DNA from: Tubiluchus corallicola
Lineage: Eukaryota > Priapulida > Priapulimorpha > Priapulimorphida > Tubiluchidae
Assembly: GCA_030141605.1 (NCBI GenBank)
Contig: JAQGDQ010000079.1
Coordinates: 620,001-684,000, forward strand
DNA: 64,000 nt
Direction of reading: 5' to 3'
In this document: piece after piece, positions 25,015 to 37,600 of the stretch
Layout of the letters: every line of letters starts with the position of its first letter
Position numbering within the stretch: the stretch's first letter is position 1
Notes under the pieces: generated by a model
Told to the model about the DNA's origin: nothing
Seen by the model: the letters and a program-made list of their open reading frames with translations, nothing else
The model's database searches: none
Position numbers and translations under genes: made by a program

Positions 25015-28000
25015 ATGGTAGTTGAAATTGATTGTATAATAAAAGTAGGGGGAGGTGCTTTGACTCACAAGAAAGAATCGAAGCAAGAGGTTAAAAAAGA
25101 TGCTTTGCGAACTGTGGCAAAAATAATGACGTTGTGTATGGTCAAACGATTAAAATGCATCGTAGTTCATGGTGCTGGGTACGTAAAACAATCATTTTGT
25201 GTTCGGCTTAATGGAGTTAATCTGGATTCAATTCCTGCTCCAACGATAGTGACTAAAAAGTACCTGCATGACATATATGTATGTATGACGTGTATGTAGA
25301 GAATGATTTTTTTGCTTGGGGATTTATCACTGCCTTCGCTACTTTAATTAAAAGCTCCAATTAGAAAATAAACAAAACACGGGCGAATTCAGTTACCCAG
25401 CTTTCATCAACTATTTCGTAATGATTTGAGGCCAGAGGGTTGCAGAAAATGTAAGTTCATGAAGTGGGGCTCGTGCAGACCGTCTGGAATCTCTGAGTAG
25501 GCCCTGTGGCATTGAAAGTATTGTTAACTGTAGCTTTGTTTTTAGAATAAAAATAAAATAACTAGTTGGGACAGTCTGGCATGTTAATATAAGATTACAA
25601 AATGTTGTGAGAAGTGACTAGTAATAAAGTGCATTGCATGCTGTCTCCCGAAATCTTGAAAAATGAAAGTATGCCTGCAGTTTGTAGTTAAATTGTAAAA
25701 GTAGCAAAACTGTTGAAACATAGAAAGTCAAATGAACTTTTAGTGCAGAGTAAGTCAAAATTAACGTTAGAAAGAACAAAGTAACGAATTCATGAGCATG
25801 TCAATAAAATTGTTAATCACAAGTATTTTTAGGACAAAATTTCAAAGTGGTATTAAAATGCAGTTTTAAAATATAAAAATTGTATTTTTACCCTAAAACA
25901 GGTCAGCAAAATAGTATTTTTAAAACAATTAACTTACTGTATAATAAAGGTAAGCTAAAGCAGAAATTTGCTGAACAGAACCAAACAAAATAGCTCAGAA
26001 ATTTATCCGAACCGAACTAAACTGGACACTATATTTTAATTTCTAAAACTGAACCAAACCGAATATTTTCGTGTATAGTAATTACCAATTTTCTAAGCCG
26101 GATAAAATGTGCAATAAAGACTTTGAGAACTCACTGTTAAATCATCACTTTAATGACTTTATGCATATTATGTTGTTTAATATTTTATTGTTTTAATTTT
26201 TTGAGAATTTCTAGAACTACAGTGTTCTCTCACTTATCGCGGGTGTTCCATTCCAGGCCCACCCGCGATAAGTGAATTTCCGCGAAGTAGGGACGCGAAT
26301 ATATACTTATTTCAGTAGTTATACATTATTTTAAGTCTTTATAAACCCTCCCCACACTCTTATACATATGCATAACCCTTTCCCATTCCCTTAATAACTT
26401 TTCCCATACTGTACATGTACTGTACAATACGTACTACGCATGTGCAAAAATACTTTAGACGGAGTACCGCAAAAACCCGCCAAACAGCGAAAATACCGCG
26501 ATAAATATTTTACATTAATACTTTTGAAAACCTGCGAAACAGCGAGACAACTATAAATGAACTGCAAAGTAGCTAGGGAACACTGTATGTCTAATTTATA
26601 GTTAATCAAAGTCTTGGGTATACTAGTACTAAGTTCCTACTAAATTACTAATTTAAGCCATAGTGCTGATTATTATTACCCTGTCTGTGGATCCACCACA
26701 GCACTACTTCATCAAAATAATTGATCTAATACACATTACACAAATCTTCTTTACATATACTAATATCATTTCATTTAAAGTACAACATATAATTTAGTTA
26801 TGGAAATTGTGAATGCCAGTGCGATGGTAGTGAGGTGCCAGTGCGAGCTCTAACGTTGCATTTATAAGAAAGTTTTACACTTAGCTATGTGGCTTCACCT
26901 AGTTATTTCAGTAATTATTATGTTTATATATGATATATGATATTATGATATATGGTTTTAGCTTATTCATTCAATCGTGTATATCTCATTAAATTCTTTA
27001 ATTGATGTCTGCTGAAGGACTGAAAAAAATCTTAAATTTACGTACTGTAACTATAATATTATATCGTAGTTATTCACTATAATAGCTCAGCTGCCTATTA
27101 CTTAATTGGATTCTCTGCAATGCGCTCAGTCTGATAACTGACTCCAGCTGATTATGTCAAAGAGCTTCCTAATTCAAGTCTCAAGGTCATTTAACTTGGC
27201 TCCCACTGTCACCTTCCGCTGTGTATTACCATCTTTTTAAAATGTGTGAAAGAAACTAGAAGATAAAATTGGTAATTTTTGCAAACGTGCAAATTTCATA
27301 ATTTCGCCAGATATAGGCAGCATGTTCCGGGTGGAACTGAATCAGATATCTGATCCGGATCCGGCCCCAGATATCTCATCACTATCCGAAGTTTGGCTCA
27401 TCTGTACTATATAAATAAGGTTAGAGAAGAATTGCAATAATTACAATAAATACACAAAGTGACAGCACTGCATTGACAAAACAATAGTTACTGCGCACTA
27501 TACATCAATTATAGTTTATGCACTACTGGTGGGATCAGTTAATCAGTTTTTCTGTCATCTGAACATAGTGTTGATTAAACACAAGTTCAAAGAAAACAAT
27601 GTTTGTTTATTACCTTAATGGGGTACTTGCATTTACTTTATTGCAAAACAAAAGTTTGGAATGATTTTGAAAGACCTATAAGTATTTTTTATAGTACATT
27701 CATCGCTAACACAAATTTATAAATTGCATTATTTTACAGGTCATATGGGCATGGTTCTGCAAAGCAATGGGGACTAAAACTTGGGTGGAAAGGGAATCAG
27801 AAAGATCCTGATTATCCTGAACCTCTAAATAGAGTAAAAATGGGTTTCTGCATCACTCACAGAGAAGTCTTACAGGTAATTGCTATGTTGAAACATGTAT
27901 TACATATTCTTGACTAATAGTTTCACTGGCTGTGAGTAATGCACAGTTCACAGATTTGCGATGTAATTGTTGACTGGTAATTATAGTAGGATTGCAGAAC

Positions 28001-31000
28001 TCGAAACTGGGAACTGGATAAAATAGAATTTGCTGATTTATGGTTTGCAAACTTGATATAATTCTGGCTACAGTTTATTCCTGTTCAAGCTAAAGAGCAA
28101 AAATATATTAAATTAAATTAATTAAAATCAAATAGTGTGCTTGTTGTACTTCAAGTTGGATAAATTAAATCCATGTCGACTTGATGTAGAAGTTTGTTTA
28201 TTTAATACTTGTCTGTTTGCTTCTTCAGCTTAATCAGATGATAGTCAAGGAAATGACAGAACATGGTGTACAAGCTCTGGCACAGTCCGTAAGTTTTTAT
28301 TTTCTTGCTGTGCAATTTACAAAGGTTTGCCAATGAAAATAACAATCCAGTTTTAGTTTTCGATTATAACTTAAAAACTGCTAAAACTATAAATTTGTGA
28401 CTTTCACAGCAAAAAGTTAGTGCATTAAACTATCATGCTGTGAAATTTCAACTTTTTAGGCCACTCGCTTCTAATATCATTATAGTCTAAACTTTGAAAC
28501 TTTTTTCTGCACGCTACATATATATGTACATTGCACTCCTTATGGTTGGGGAATGACATTATGCAACTGATCTAAGTAACATGACAGTCCATATCATGTC
28601 TAAATGATTACAGTATGATTATCAGCATTAACTTCAAAAATTCAAATATGCAATATCTAGAAGTATGATAAACATTTCATTTTAGAAAACTAAGTAAAGC
28701 AGCCTTTTGTGTATATGATGGTTAAACCTAAGTTTGCCTAATACAAAGTTCTGACGACCATTTATATGTACCACATATAATATATTCATTTAAGTTCAGG
28801 AATATTACAGTAAAAGTATGATTAGTCAAGCTTACGCATAACAGTATGTTGACTAAGCTCAGCACTAACTAGAAGCAGCTGTAGTATCTTTACTGACTAA
28901 CTCTTGTGTCTCTAAAATTTAAGTAAGAAGATTGGAATGAGACAGCCAGGTACTGTAATCGTTATCATTTTGTGGTGACTATAAATAGATAGTATCATTA
29001 ATATTTTTGAAGTAGCAGAAGAAATGGTCCAAACACAGTACTCAGGGGCATATTCACTAATAGGGGTGTAGTATTAAAAATTCTTATTCACTTCAGAAAA
29101 TATCTTTTCCTATTCACAAAAAGTGCATGTGTTATAACACATCGCAAGCAGTTGCTGAATCCGCATTTACATAAAAGCCGTTGTAATAAACAAGTACAAT
29201 TTTTTTTGTAATCAGTTGTGCATCCTGCTTAAATATCAGTACTAATGTAATAAACATTAATTATGTGCATATGTACTAGCAGAGTTTTGCCATTTAAAAA
29301 AATATTCTATATTTGGGCAATTGTTTGTATACAGTCTCTTGAACACTGCAATATCCTATAGCTTCATTAAAAGTTCAGAAGTAAAACTTTGATTTTTTTG
29401 TTGCATGCTGCTTTGATTTCAAACAGTTTCTCTTAAAGTTTTTCAAAAATGATTTTCAGCCTTTTTCGACTTGGGAAACAGATTATGGAATAGTTGTAAA
29501 ACACAACATTGAAGCCCTCACAAGACAGATTGAACTTGGATTTATACCGGTGTTACATGGTGATACGGTTTTTGACCGAAGTTGGGGTTGCCACATACTT
29601 AGTGGAGACACCATTGTCGAGGTAACAAAAGTAAAATTTCACTTTTGCTCAAAAATTGCATATTGTAAATGGGATATGCAATTTGAAATTCATATTCCGT
29701 TGATTATTTACCTCATAGACGTTAATGGTGTATATGACAAGCCTCCAGAGTGTGGTAAGGTTTTTACTATTATTTACATCAAGAAAATCAAACATAGTTC
29801 TCTAATGAAGGATTAACATGCTTTTTTGTGCTTGATGGTTTAAGATAATTTGTAAGCTTCACAATAAGGCTGATTGTTTATACAGCAATTTGCTTGGTTT
29901 TTTATCTTTAATCTTAAAAATCTAAATTTTAGTATCTTCCAGCAGAGTTCCATTAATCAATACTGACCACGAAGCACTGATGCGTGTCTGTGTTTGCTCC
30001 CCCAGAAAATGTTGAAAAAAATTAAGGTCAATTTCCTTGCACCTGAACTAATCCTTACTGGGTATCTTTCTGATGTGTTTCCCTGTAGGAAGGACGAAAT
30101 GCAATTAGCTATTCAGTTGATCAGATTTATCTAGAAATCTACACCGTAACTATAAATGCTAATTGTTTGAACAAGCATTTTTTCTATTGTTTGAATAAGA
30201 GCCCCGTGATTGATTTGGTGAAAAAATAAGGGCCTCAGCTCTAAAACAGTTAAACACCGTGCATGTTTCATTTTAGTTGCTGAGCACAACAATGAATGTA
30301 CGGAGAGTCATTTATCTCACAGATGTTAATGGTGTATATGACAAGCCTCCAGAGTGCGGTAAGGTTTTTACTATTATTTACATCAAGAAAATCAAACATA
30401 GTTCTCTAATGAAGGATTAGCATGCTTTTTTGTGCTTGATGGTTCAAGATAATTTGTAATCTTCACAATAAGGCTGATTGTTTGTACAGGAATTTGCTTT
30501 TGAAATAACTGAGGGGGCATATTGTCTCTTTTCTTTTTGCAAGAGGTTTTCTTGTCGTCCTTGAAAACATTCGGTGAATTGAACCGTTGCTGCCTTGCTA
30601 TTATGAATGAACATGTTCGATGAACATACGGCCGTTCCATCATGCTACTGACAAAATGTCATGTACATATAATGACATTAAATGAGAACGAGGTTTCGCT
30701 AATAAAGTCTATGTTGTTTTAATTCTCTCAATTTCAGACTTAAACTCTGCAAGTGAGTGCACAAGTTGGTTTTACTTATCGAAATTATCCTTTGTTGTAC
30801 TTTTACAAACTTTGTATGTTCAATGTGTTTACTGGAATGCAAAACAGAGAACCTTAAAATTTTAACTGTTTCAGACCTGATATAGATCAAAATATAGCTG
30901 TTATTAGAGAGGGTATCTCACTTTGACAATGTGGCACCATGTATAATATATTGAGTATATACTGTATATACTACGTCCTTTCTTATTTACATAAAACAAA

Positions 31001-31531
31001 AAATGTGGCTCTGCCTGATGCTGCTAAATTCCACACATTTATCTTAGCATTTTTATATTATTATGACCTTTGAATTTCATTCTTTGGGAATTAGTGGCAA
31101 AGAAAGGCAATTAAAATACGCTTGAATTTTTTTACTGCATTTTTCAAGGTTTTTATTTTCTTTCCCTATAAGCATTTTTACAGACTGTGGTAAAGTACCG
31201 ATGTATTGCACAGCTCTTTTCGACAATTACCTGAATTTTTTTCATAGCTGGTGCCAGATTAATTCCGACATTGAAAATCTCATCTCACAGTGACATCTAC
31301 AATGTAATAAAAACAACACCTGATGAAAATGGCGGAGAAAACAGTGCGGATTGCAATGACGTTACTGGAGGTTTTCAGACAAAGGTGAGCGCAGCAGCAG
31401 AAACTGTCTTAAAAACTGAGGGTCGAACACCTGTATTTATCTGCCGTTTGACATCCACGGGGGCCATCAATGCTGTGATCAAGGGTGAAATTACAGACTG
31501 TGAAGGAACAGTGTTATCATTAAAAACGTGA
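25015..31531 (+). CDS. isopentenyl phosphate kinase (amino acid kinase fold), complete, 6 exons
   Basis: The coding segments are 25015-25178, 27740-27875, 28229-28288, 29460-29621, 30277-30358 and 31248-31531. They give 888 nt, 295 aa, in one open frame with GT-AG junctions. IPK phosphorylates isopentenyl phosphate with ATP to isopentenyl diphosphate, feeding isoprenoid synthesis. Visible motifs are IIKVGGGALTHK (Lys10 and the Gly-rich loop), VVHGAGSYGHG with His59 (the SxGH histidine that marks IPK within the amino acid kinase family), PVLHGD (152-155), HILSGD, the nucleotide-site motif YLTDVNGVYD (187-196), and DVTGGFQTK. The length fits the family (about 245-330 aa). The start is the first ATG of the frame, ten codons before the conserved loop lysine. 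Acetylglutamate kinase and UMP kinase are less likely because of the SYGH histidine. Exon 5 has a partial duplicate upstream. A Tigger-like MITE sits in intron 1. Confidence 0.92.
26220..26585. mobile_element. Tigger-like MITE, 366 bp, in kinase intron 1
   Basis: The left end is CAGTGTTCTCTCACTTATCG and the right end is CTAGGGAACACTG; TA flanks both. The inside has repeated CCGCGATAAGTG, CGCGAAGTAGG and GCGAAACAGCGA blocks, typical of pogo/Tigger MITEs with a CAGTGTTCCCT terminus. There is no transposase. It is a different family from the CAGTAG...CTACTG elements in this window. Confidence 0.75.
29703..29895 (+). repeat. partial duplicate of kinase exon 5 plus downstream intron
   Basis: About 193 bases nearly match 30307-30499 (offset 604). 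They include codons for YLIDVNGVYDKPPEC, the same donor site and about 140 bases of intron. By eye only about a dozen differences are seen. This copy lacks the 5' part of exon 5 (LLSTTMNVRR). The only nearby acceptor-like AG, at about 29716-29717, would put the copy out of frame with exon 4. It is therefore best read as a broken exon duplicate; the functional exon is 30277-30358. Confidence 0.85.
30307..30499 (+). repeat. source/partner of the exon 5 duplication
   Basis: This segment covers most of the real exon 5 (30277-30358) and the start of intron 5. It pairs with 29703-29895. Identity ends sharply at both sides, which suggests a single tandem segmental event with about 410 bases between the copies. 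Confidence 0.85.
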
Positions 31532-34500
31532 GCATTGAAAGGACTTAATTGTGTACAATACACAGCATCAAAGGAGGTGTGAAAAGTGCATTAACCTTTT
31601 AACATAGACATTTTGTAGCTCCATTAACAGCTGTGATGGTGTCAAACAACAAAAGCCTGAAAAATAACTTTTAACCACAGAAAAGGGATAGATACTGAAA
31701 TTGTGAAGGGAAGATCACTTGAAAAGATATTAATTTTATGAGCAATAGTTTGTGTTAAAGCCTTTTTAGACTCTGACTTGTTTGGAGGACAAATAACCAG
31801 TAACCACACTTTTATAGAAATAATCACATACTATTTGATTTTTAACTGAATGGCATACAATTTGCAACACTTGACAGTAGTGTTATTAATGAGGCACTGG
31901 ATACCACTCATATTCCTGCTTGAGTACTTGACGTGTACCTATCTTGAAGCAGTTTTTCTTGTGATTTTGACTGGTTATTGTCTAATGTATAGTACAGGGT
32001 AGGGTACAGTACAAGGTGCATATGTAACTAGACTTTAACTTTAGGAGTGTGGAACCTAGGTTATTCAGATGGTTAACTGTAAGTACATGCAATTGCATAC
32101 TGCGCAAGTACAAAAATTCCCAGTTTTCTGCCGAAAATCAATGTAACAATAAAAACTCCTTTTTATATGCTTGCTAAAATGTCAACAAGGTTCTAAACAT
32201 TTATGTATTATATCCCACAAATCTATGGGGTCCTGTACTTTGTCACTATTTCATGAAATGTGGAGCAGTGTCAGTTGTGTTCTGAATTTTGCCACACATT
32301 TTTCATTTCCTTTTTCTGGATTTATTCTTAGTACATATAATTCATTTGCTACCCCAGTATATTTGTATGTACCATTATAATGAATGAATTTTTTTCATTT
32401 AAGATTCGTCATGTTTTACTTTTATTTCATTCTAATTAGAAAGGCTACATAAATTTCGTAATTTTTACCACAGAATAGTTATAATAAAACACAACAATAA
32501 GGCCTGTTTTCTCCTCCATCTGCAGTAATCAACTAATTAACTAAAAAACTGCTGACTTTTAAAAGAATCATGATTTGCAGATTTGTTGATATGTAACTAT
32601 TTGGCTTTTTTAACTGTACATATTTTTGTTATAATTTCATAACATAATTGAGATCACGGATTCTGACTTTAATGTTTTAACTGGTTTTCTTACATGTTCT
32701 ATTGTTTGTACACCATTTTCAATATTAATTCAAATCTATAATTAACGAATTACAGTGTTTAGTGTAAAATGGTACTCTTAGAATAAGTTTAAATTCGACA
32801 TTTTTTAACAGTATAATGGCAAACCACACTTAATATCTAAATTTGTTACTAGAAAAAAAATCAACGTTTCATCTATTCGTAGTAAACTTCCTTATGTTGT
32901 AAAGAATCAATTACAGTACTACAAATAAACAAAGGTCTTTTTTGTAAAAAATTTAAATAATTATGTGGTTTGCCATTCTATTGTTAAAAATTTTTGGCTC
33001 AAGTTGACTACGTGCCAATCGGTTTGTTGAAGGTTTAAATTATTTGTACTTCTAATCTCAATATAATCAGTTTTTATCACTCCTTGACTAGAACTAATAC
33101 ACAGCTCAAGACGAGCTTCTGATATTGCATTTGTTCCATATCTGACGGGCAACTTTTGTCTCAATATTTTGAAACAATAAAAATGTACAGTTAATGCTCT
33201 TAACAAATGGTGTACTTTAGTATAATACTGTAATTTAGTAGTATTGTGTATAACTACTATTATAACACTTATTTTATTACTATTAAGCTGACACTTATTT
33301 TTTATTCAATATTTCAAATCAAGACAAATAAAATCTGGTCATTTTAGTAAGTTTTTATGCTATTTGTCTGCTAACTTCATGATAAATTTGATGCTTCTGT
33401 TTCCAATTAATGAACTTTTTTGGCAAGTCTTACTCACAACTCTATGATGAGTCTCGCTAGCTGTTCTTTTGTTCACGAGACAGTTGCAGATTTTTCCACA
33501 TGGCAGTATACAGCTTGGCCACCTTTGCAAATACAGTACACATTTTGAAATCAAAACATTATTGTTACTTTTATTAGTTGGCAATTTCTTCAAAGGGCAT
33601 TTAAGCTTGTCTAATGTGAAGCTATCTGAAAATTTATTCTGTCCCAAGAAACCCCAAAAGCCGTTCATTAGATGCCGACCTGCTTAATAGACAAACAGCT
33701 AAAGTGAAGTAGAAAGGTTTGCTAAATGCAAATTCAAACTGCAAGCCATGTAAGCATTTTTTACGTTCAGCAAAGTGTCTTAAAATAAAGAAGCTGCAGA
33801 GCCATTCTTCATAGTTTCCAGTTACTGATGTTGCATGGCGAGTTTGGTTATAAAAAAACAAGAACAAACATTATCTTTATGGTAAAACGTAAGTAATTTA
33901 TTGCAAATAGAAATAAGATTTTTTGAGCCAAAATGCAATACCCGAATGATGAACTGTCAACTTTACAACAATAAAATACGGTAACGTGAATCAACTTGCA
34001 ATTTTGTAGCAAGAAAAACATCGCAACACTGCTTCTTGTTTTCAATGTTGGAATGGCACAACAATATAGAAACTAAGCTTAACTAAAGAGTTCACATAGC
34101 TAAAGTTATCTAAAATAATTTAAACTACATGCCTCTTGACTAGTCTAATGTTCAACTTTCAAGCAAGAACATGTAACCTATGGGTTATTTATAGTGTGCA
34201 GACAAATGTTTACCCAGAGCAGAGCGAAACCCAATACAGCTACATTTAGCCTGCTGAAATGTCACCGGGGGGAAAATATCTACAGACTTCCTGCAGGAAA
34301 ATAAATTAGAAGCCGGCCAATGTGCATTGAATAACTGTATTCTTAGTTATAGAAGCTGGTAAAATGAGTTAGACAACAACTTACAAACTCTAAACAGACA
34401 GTAAGATCTTGCAGAAAACTAATTTAAATGGTTTGAAATGCTGAAATTGTTTTTAGAAAAACAGTTTTTTCCAGAAAGCTTATTTTGAAAAATTAAATAC

Positions 34501-34657
34501 TACTCTGAGCCTTTAAACACGCATTACAACTATCCGCAGAGATTCTATGTGCGAGAGACAAAACATACATAACATTATACGTAATAATAATATATAACAA
34601 CAACTACGTATAATAACAGCCATATTATCTTATAGACATGACACTGTTCATGAGGAT
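31532..34657. other. convergent intergenic region, kinase 3' end to aldolase 3' end
   Basis: An AATAAA on the plus strand at 32148-32153 could end the kinase transcript. TTTATT at 33897-33902 is an AATAAA on the minus strand that could end the aldolase transcript, giving a 3' UTR of about 760 bases. Overlapping minus-strand frames at 33360-33867 match no family I recognise. No RNA gene seen. Confidence 0.45.
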
Positions 34658-37600
34658 CTAGTACTGGTGGTTAGCAACAAACAGAGATTTACCACCAGCA
34701 GCTCCAGCCATTCCACCTCCGTACTTGCCTAGTGCTGCCAATCCGTTTGCCTGGGAAGTACAAAAATGTTGTTAAACGCACATCTGACACAAGTTCAGTA
34801 ATACAAAATTCTAGCAAGCTCGTCCAAAAACAATAATACTCTTAAGCATGCTTGTGTAAAATAGAACATGCATAGTAAGCAAAGCTAAACTATAAAATAC
34901 TTTGTGGTCATACCACACTGTAGCTTTTGTAGAATCTCAAGAATTTTTGTGACAATGGATTACTTTAAAAAGACTTTGTGTGCTGACACGAATATAATGC
35001 AAAATAAAGACAGCTTGAATAACACTAATTGTAAACTTCACAACAGAAGTATAACACCTATCACAAACCTTTCTCTCAATTCTACACCTACCAAAAATGT
35101 ACCTTACCAGGTCGAAAATTAAGCAGGCAAATATGTACACACACAAGGATAATCACAGTAATATTAAAGCACATAACCGATACCTGTGCTCTCTTCTTAA
35201 ACTCATCCTGTGCAGCTTTGACCAATTCTGGCTTTCCTTGCCAGGCAGCCAGTACTGATGCTTGCAGAGCACGTCCATAGCTGAATGTCAGGCCCCATGG
35301 GTTCTTGCCCTTGCACTGATTGATCGCACTTAGATTCAATGACGCCTCTTCCTCACTTTGACCACCCGACAAGAAGGTCACACCTAACAGAAAAAACATT
35401 AATGAAATTTGCATACAAAGTCTCATATGGATTCACAAGTGTTAAGACTCTAGACACAGTAACAAAAGCTCTAAAGAACACTTGTAAAAGAGCAAACAGA
35501 ACAGTATGCGCCATAAAAAGCATAATAAAAGGTAATTATTAAACATGTATAAGCAGTTTAATACTAACAAGATTTCTAAAGGTCGCACAAAATAAATAAC
35601 ACAATCTGACAGAAAAAACAGAAATTAGAATTACAAATCACACATATTAGGTAAGTAAATCCTTACGGATGAGAATTTGAAACAATTGCAAGACCTAATC
35701 TAATGTGCAAAGAAAGTTCAAAAACATCAAACCTGCATAAACTCTCGCTACAGTATACCATTTTCAGTAAAGGCAGCAGTCTGACAACCTTTTCAAATAA
35801 ACGATTATGCACTAACTTGTTGTTGTTGTTGGCATCCTTCTGTCTCGAAAGACAATGGATTGTGCGCCAAGAGAGTCAGTTATTAATAAAATTGATGGAG
35901 CTGCAGCGTCGACTGTGACTGAGCAGTCCGATCCTTGAGCGGCAGTTCCGGCTGCAGGTTATACATTGGAAGGCTGTTTCATCCGGATGAGGTAGGGCAT
36001 CTTTCTGGTGCCTGCGAGTCCTTTTATCCTCTTGTTTTTCCTCCCTCGTTTTCTCCGCTCTGTTAATGGCTGTCCTAACAGCAGATTTCCAGTTGCTTCG
36101 ATCTGCCGTAAGCGCCTCGTAATTTGCTGGTGTCATGCCGCCTGCCTTGAGGTCCCGTTTACATACATCTTTGTAGCGGAGCAGTGGCCTCCCGGTGGGT
36201 CGGGAGCCAGTAGCAAGCTCACCGTACAGAATGTCCTTGGGCAATCTGCCGTCCTGCATGCGGGAAACATGGCCTAGCCAGCGCAGACGTCTGTTGGTGA
36301 GTATGGCATACATGCTAGGGATTCCAGCTTTTGCTAGCACATCCTTGTTGGTTATGTGCTCCTGCCATGAGATGCCCAGGATTCTTCTGAGGCAGCGTTG
36401 GTGGAAAGCATTGAGCCTGCGTTCTTGATGGCTATACAGAGTCCAACTCTCGCTCCCGTACAACAGTGTGCTCAGTACACAGGCTTGGTACACCTGGGAC
36501 TTTGTCCTGATAGTCAGCATGTTGTTTTCCCACACCCTCTTTGTTAAGCGAGCCATCGTTGATGAGGCCTTGCCGATTCTGGAGTTCAGTTCTGTGGCCA
36601 AGCTAAGATTGCTGGAAATAACAGAACCAAGATAGGTGAAATCTTCCACCACGTCAAGGCAGCAGTCATCGATGGAGATGTGAGGGGCTGGGGAAACATT
36701 TTGGCCTAAAACCTTGGTCTTTTGGATGCTGATTGTGAGGCCAAACTCACTGCAGGCATGGGCAAAGTTGTCAATGAGGCCTTGGAGGCCGGCTTCAGTG
36801 TGAGCTGTCAGTGCGGCATCATCTGCAAACAGCATTTCACGAATGAGAACTTTGCGAACCCGTGACTTTGCTCGGAGACGAGAGAGGTTGAACAGGCTGC
36901 CGTCGCTTCGTGTGTGTAAATAGACTCCCTCTTCAGTTTCTTTAAATGCATAGCACAGCAGCAGAGAGAACAGGATACCAAAGAGGGTTGGGGCAAGGAC
37001 ACATCCTTGTTTAACTCCGCTTTTGATTGGGAATGGGTGTGAGGAAGAGCCGTCGGACTGAACAGTACCTTTCATTTCCTCGTGGAAGGAAGTAATCAGT
37101 CTCAGCAGCTTTGGGGGGCATCCAATTCTCTGCAGGAGTGTAAACAGGCCCGATCTGCTAACCAAATCAAATGCTTTGGTCAAGTCAATGAATGCTATAA
37201 ACAGGGGCCGTCGTTGTTCGCGGCATTTTTCCTGGAGCTGTCTTAGAGAGAATATCATGTCGATGGTGGATCTCTCTGCCCTGAAACCGCATTGTGCTTC
37301 TGGGTAAACCCGTTCGGCGAGACGGTGGAGTCTGTTTAGTAGCACGCGGGCAAAGGTCTTTCCCACGGTGGAGAGGAGGGATATTCCGCGATAGTTGTTG
37401 CAATCGCTCCGATCGCCTTTATTTTTGTAAAGGGTAATGATGTTGGCATCACGCATGTCCTGAGGCACAGTACCTTCATCCCAGCATTGTAAAAGGAGGT
37501 CGTGCAAATGCTCGAGGAGACAGGTTTGTTTACCTGCTTTAATGACCTCTGGGGGTATACCATCACTTCCAGGAGCTTTGCCGCTCGCCAGAGAGTCGAT

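Noticed and set aside
29622-29760. Read-through of kinase exon 4 into the first TDVNGVYD copy as one exon (single open frame 29550-29816)
   Set aside because: It would insert unrelated residues between the SGD motif and the strand before TDVNGVYD. The spliced path to 30277 gives the family spacing.
33360-33867. Two overlapping minus-strand frames that faintly recall a hAT transposase (EEWLC...)
   Set aside because: No consistent alignment, no terminal repeats, and the frames disagree. Too weak to call.
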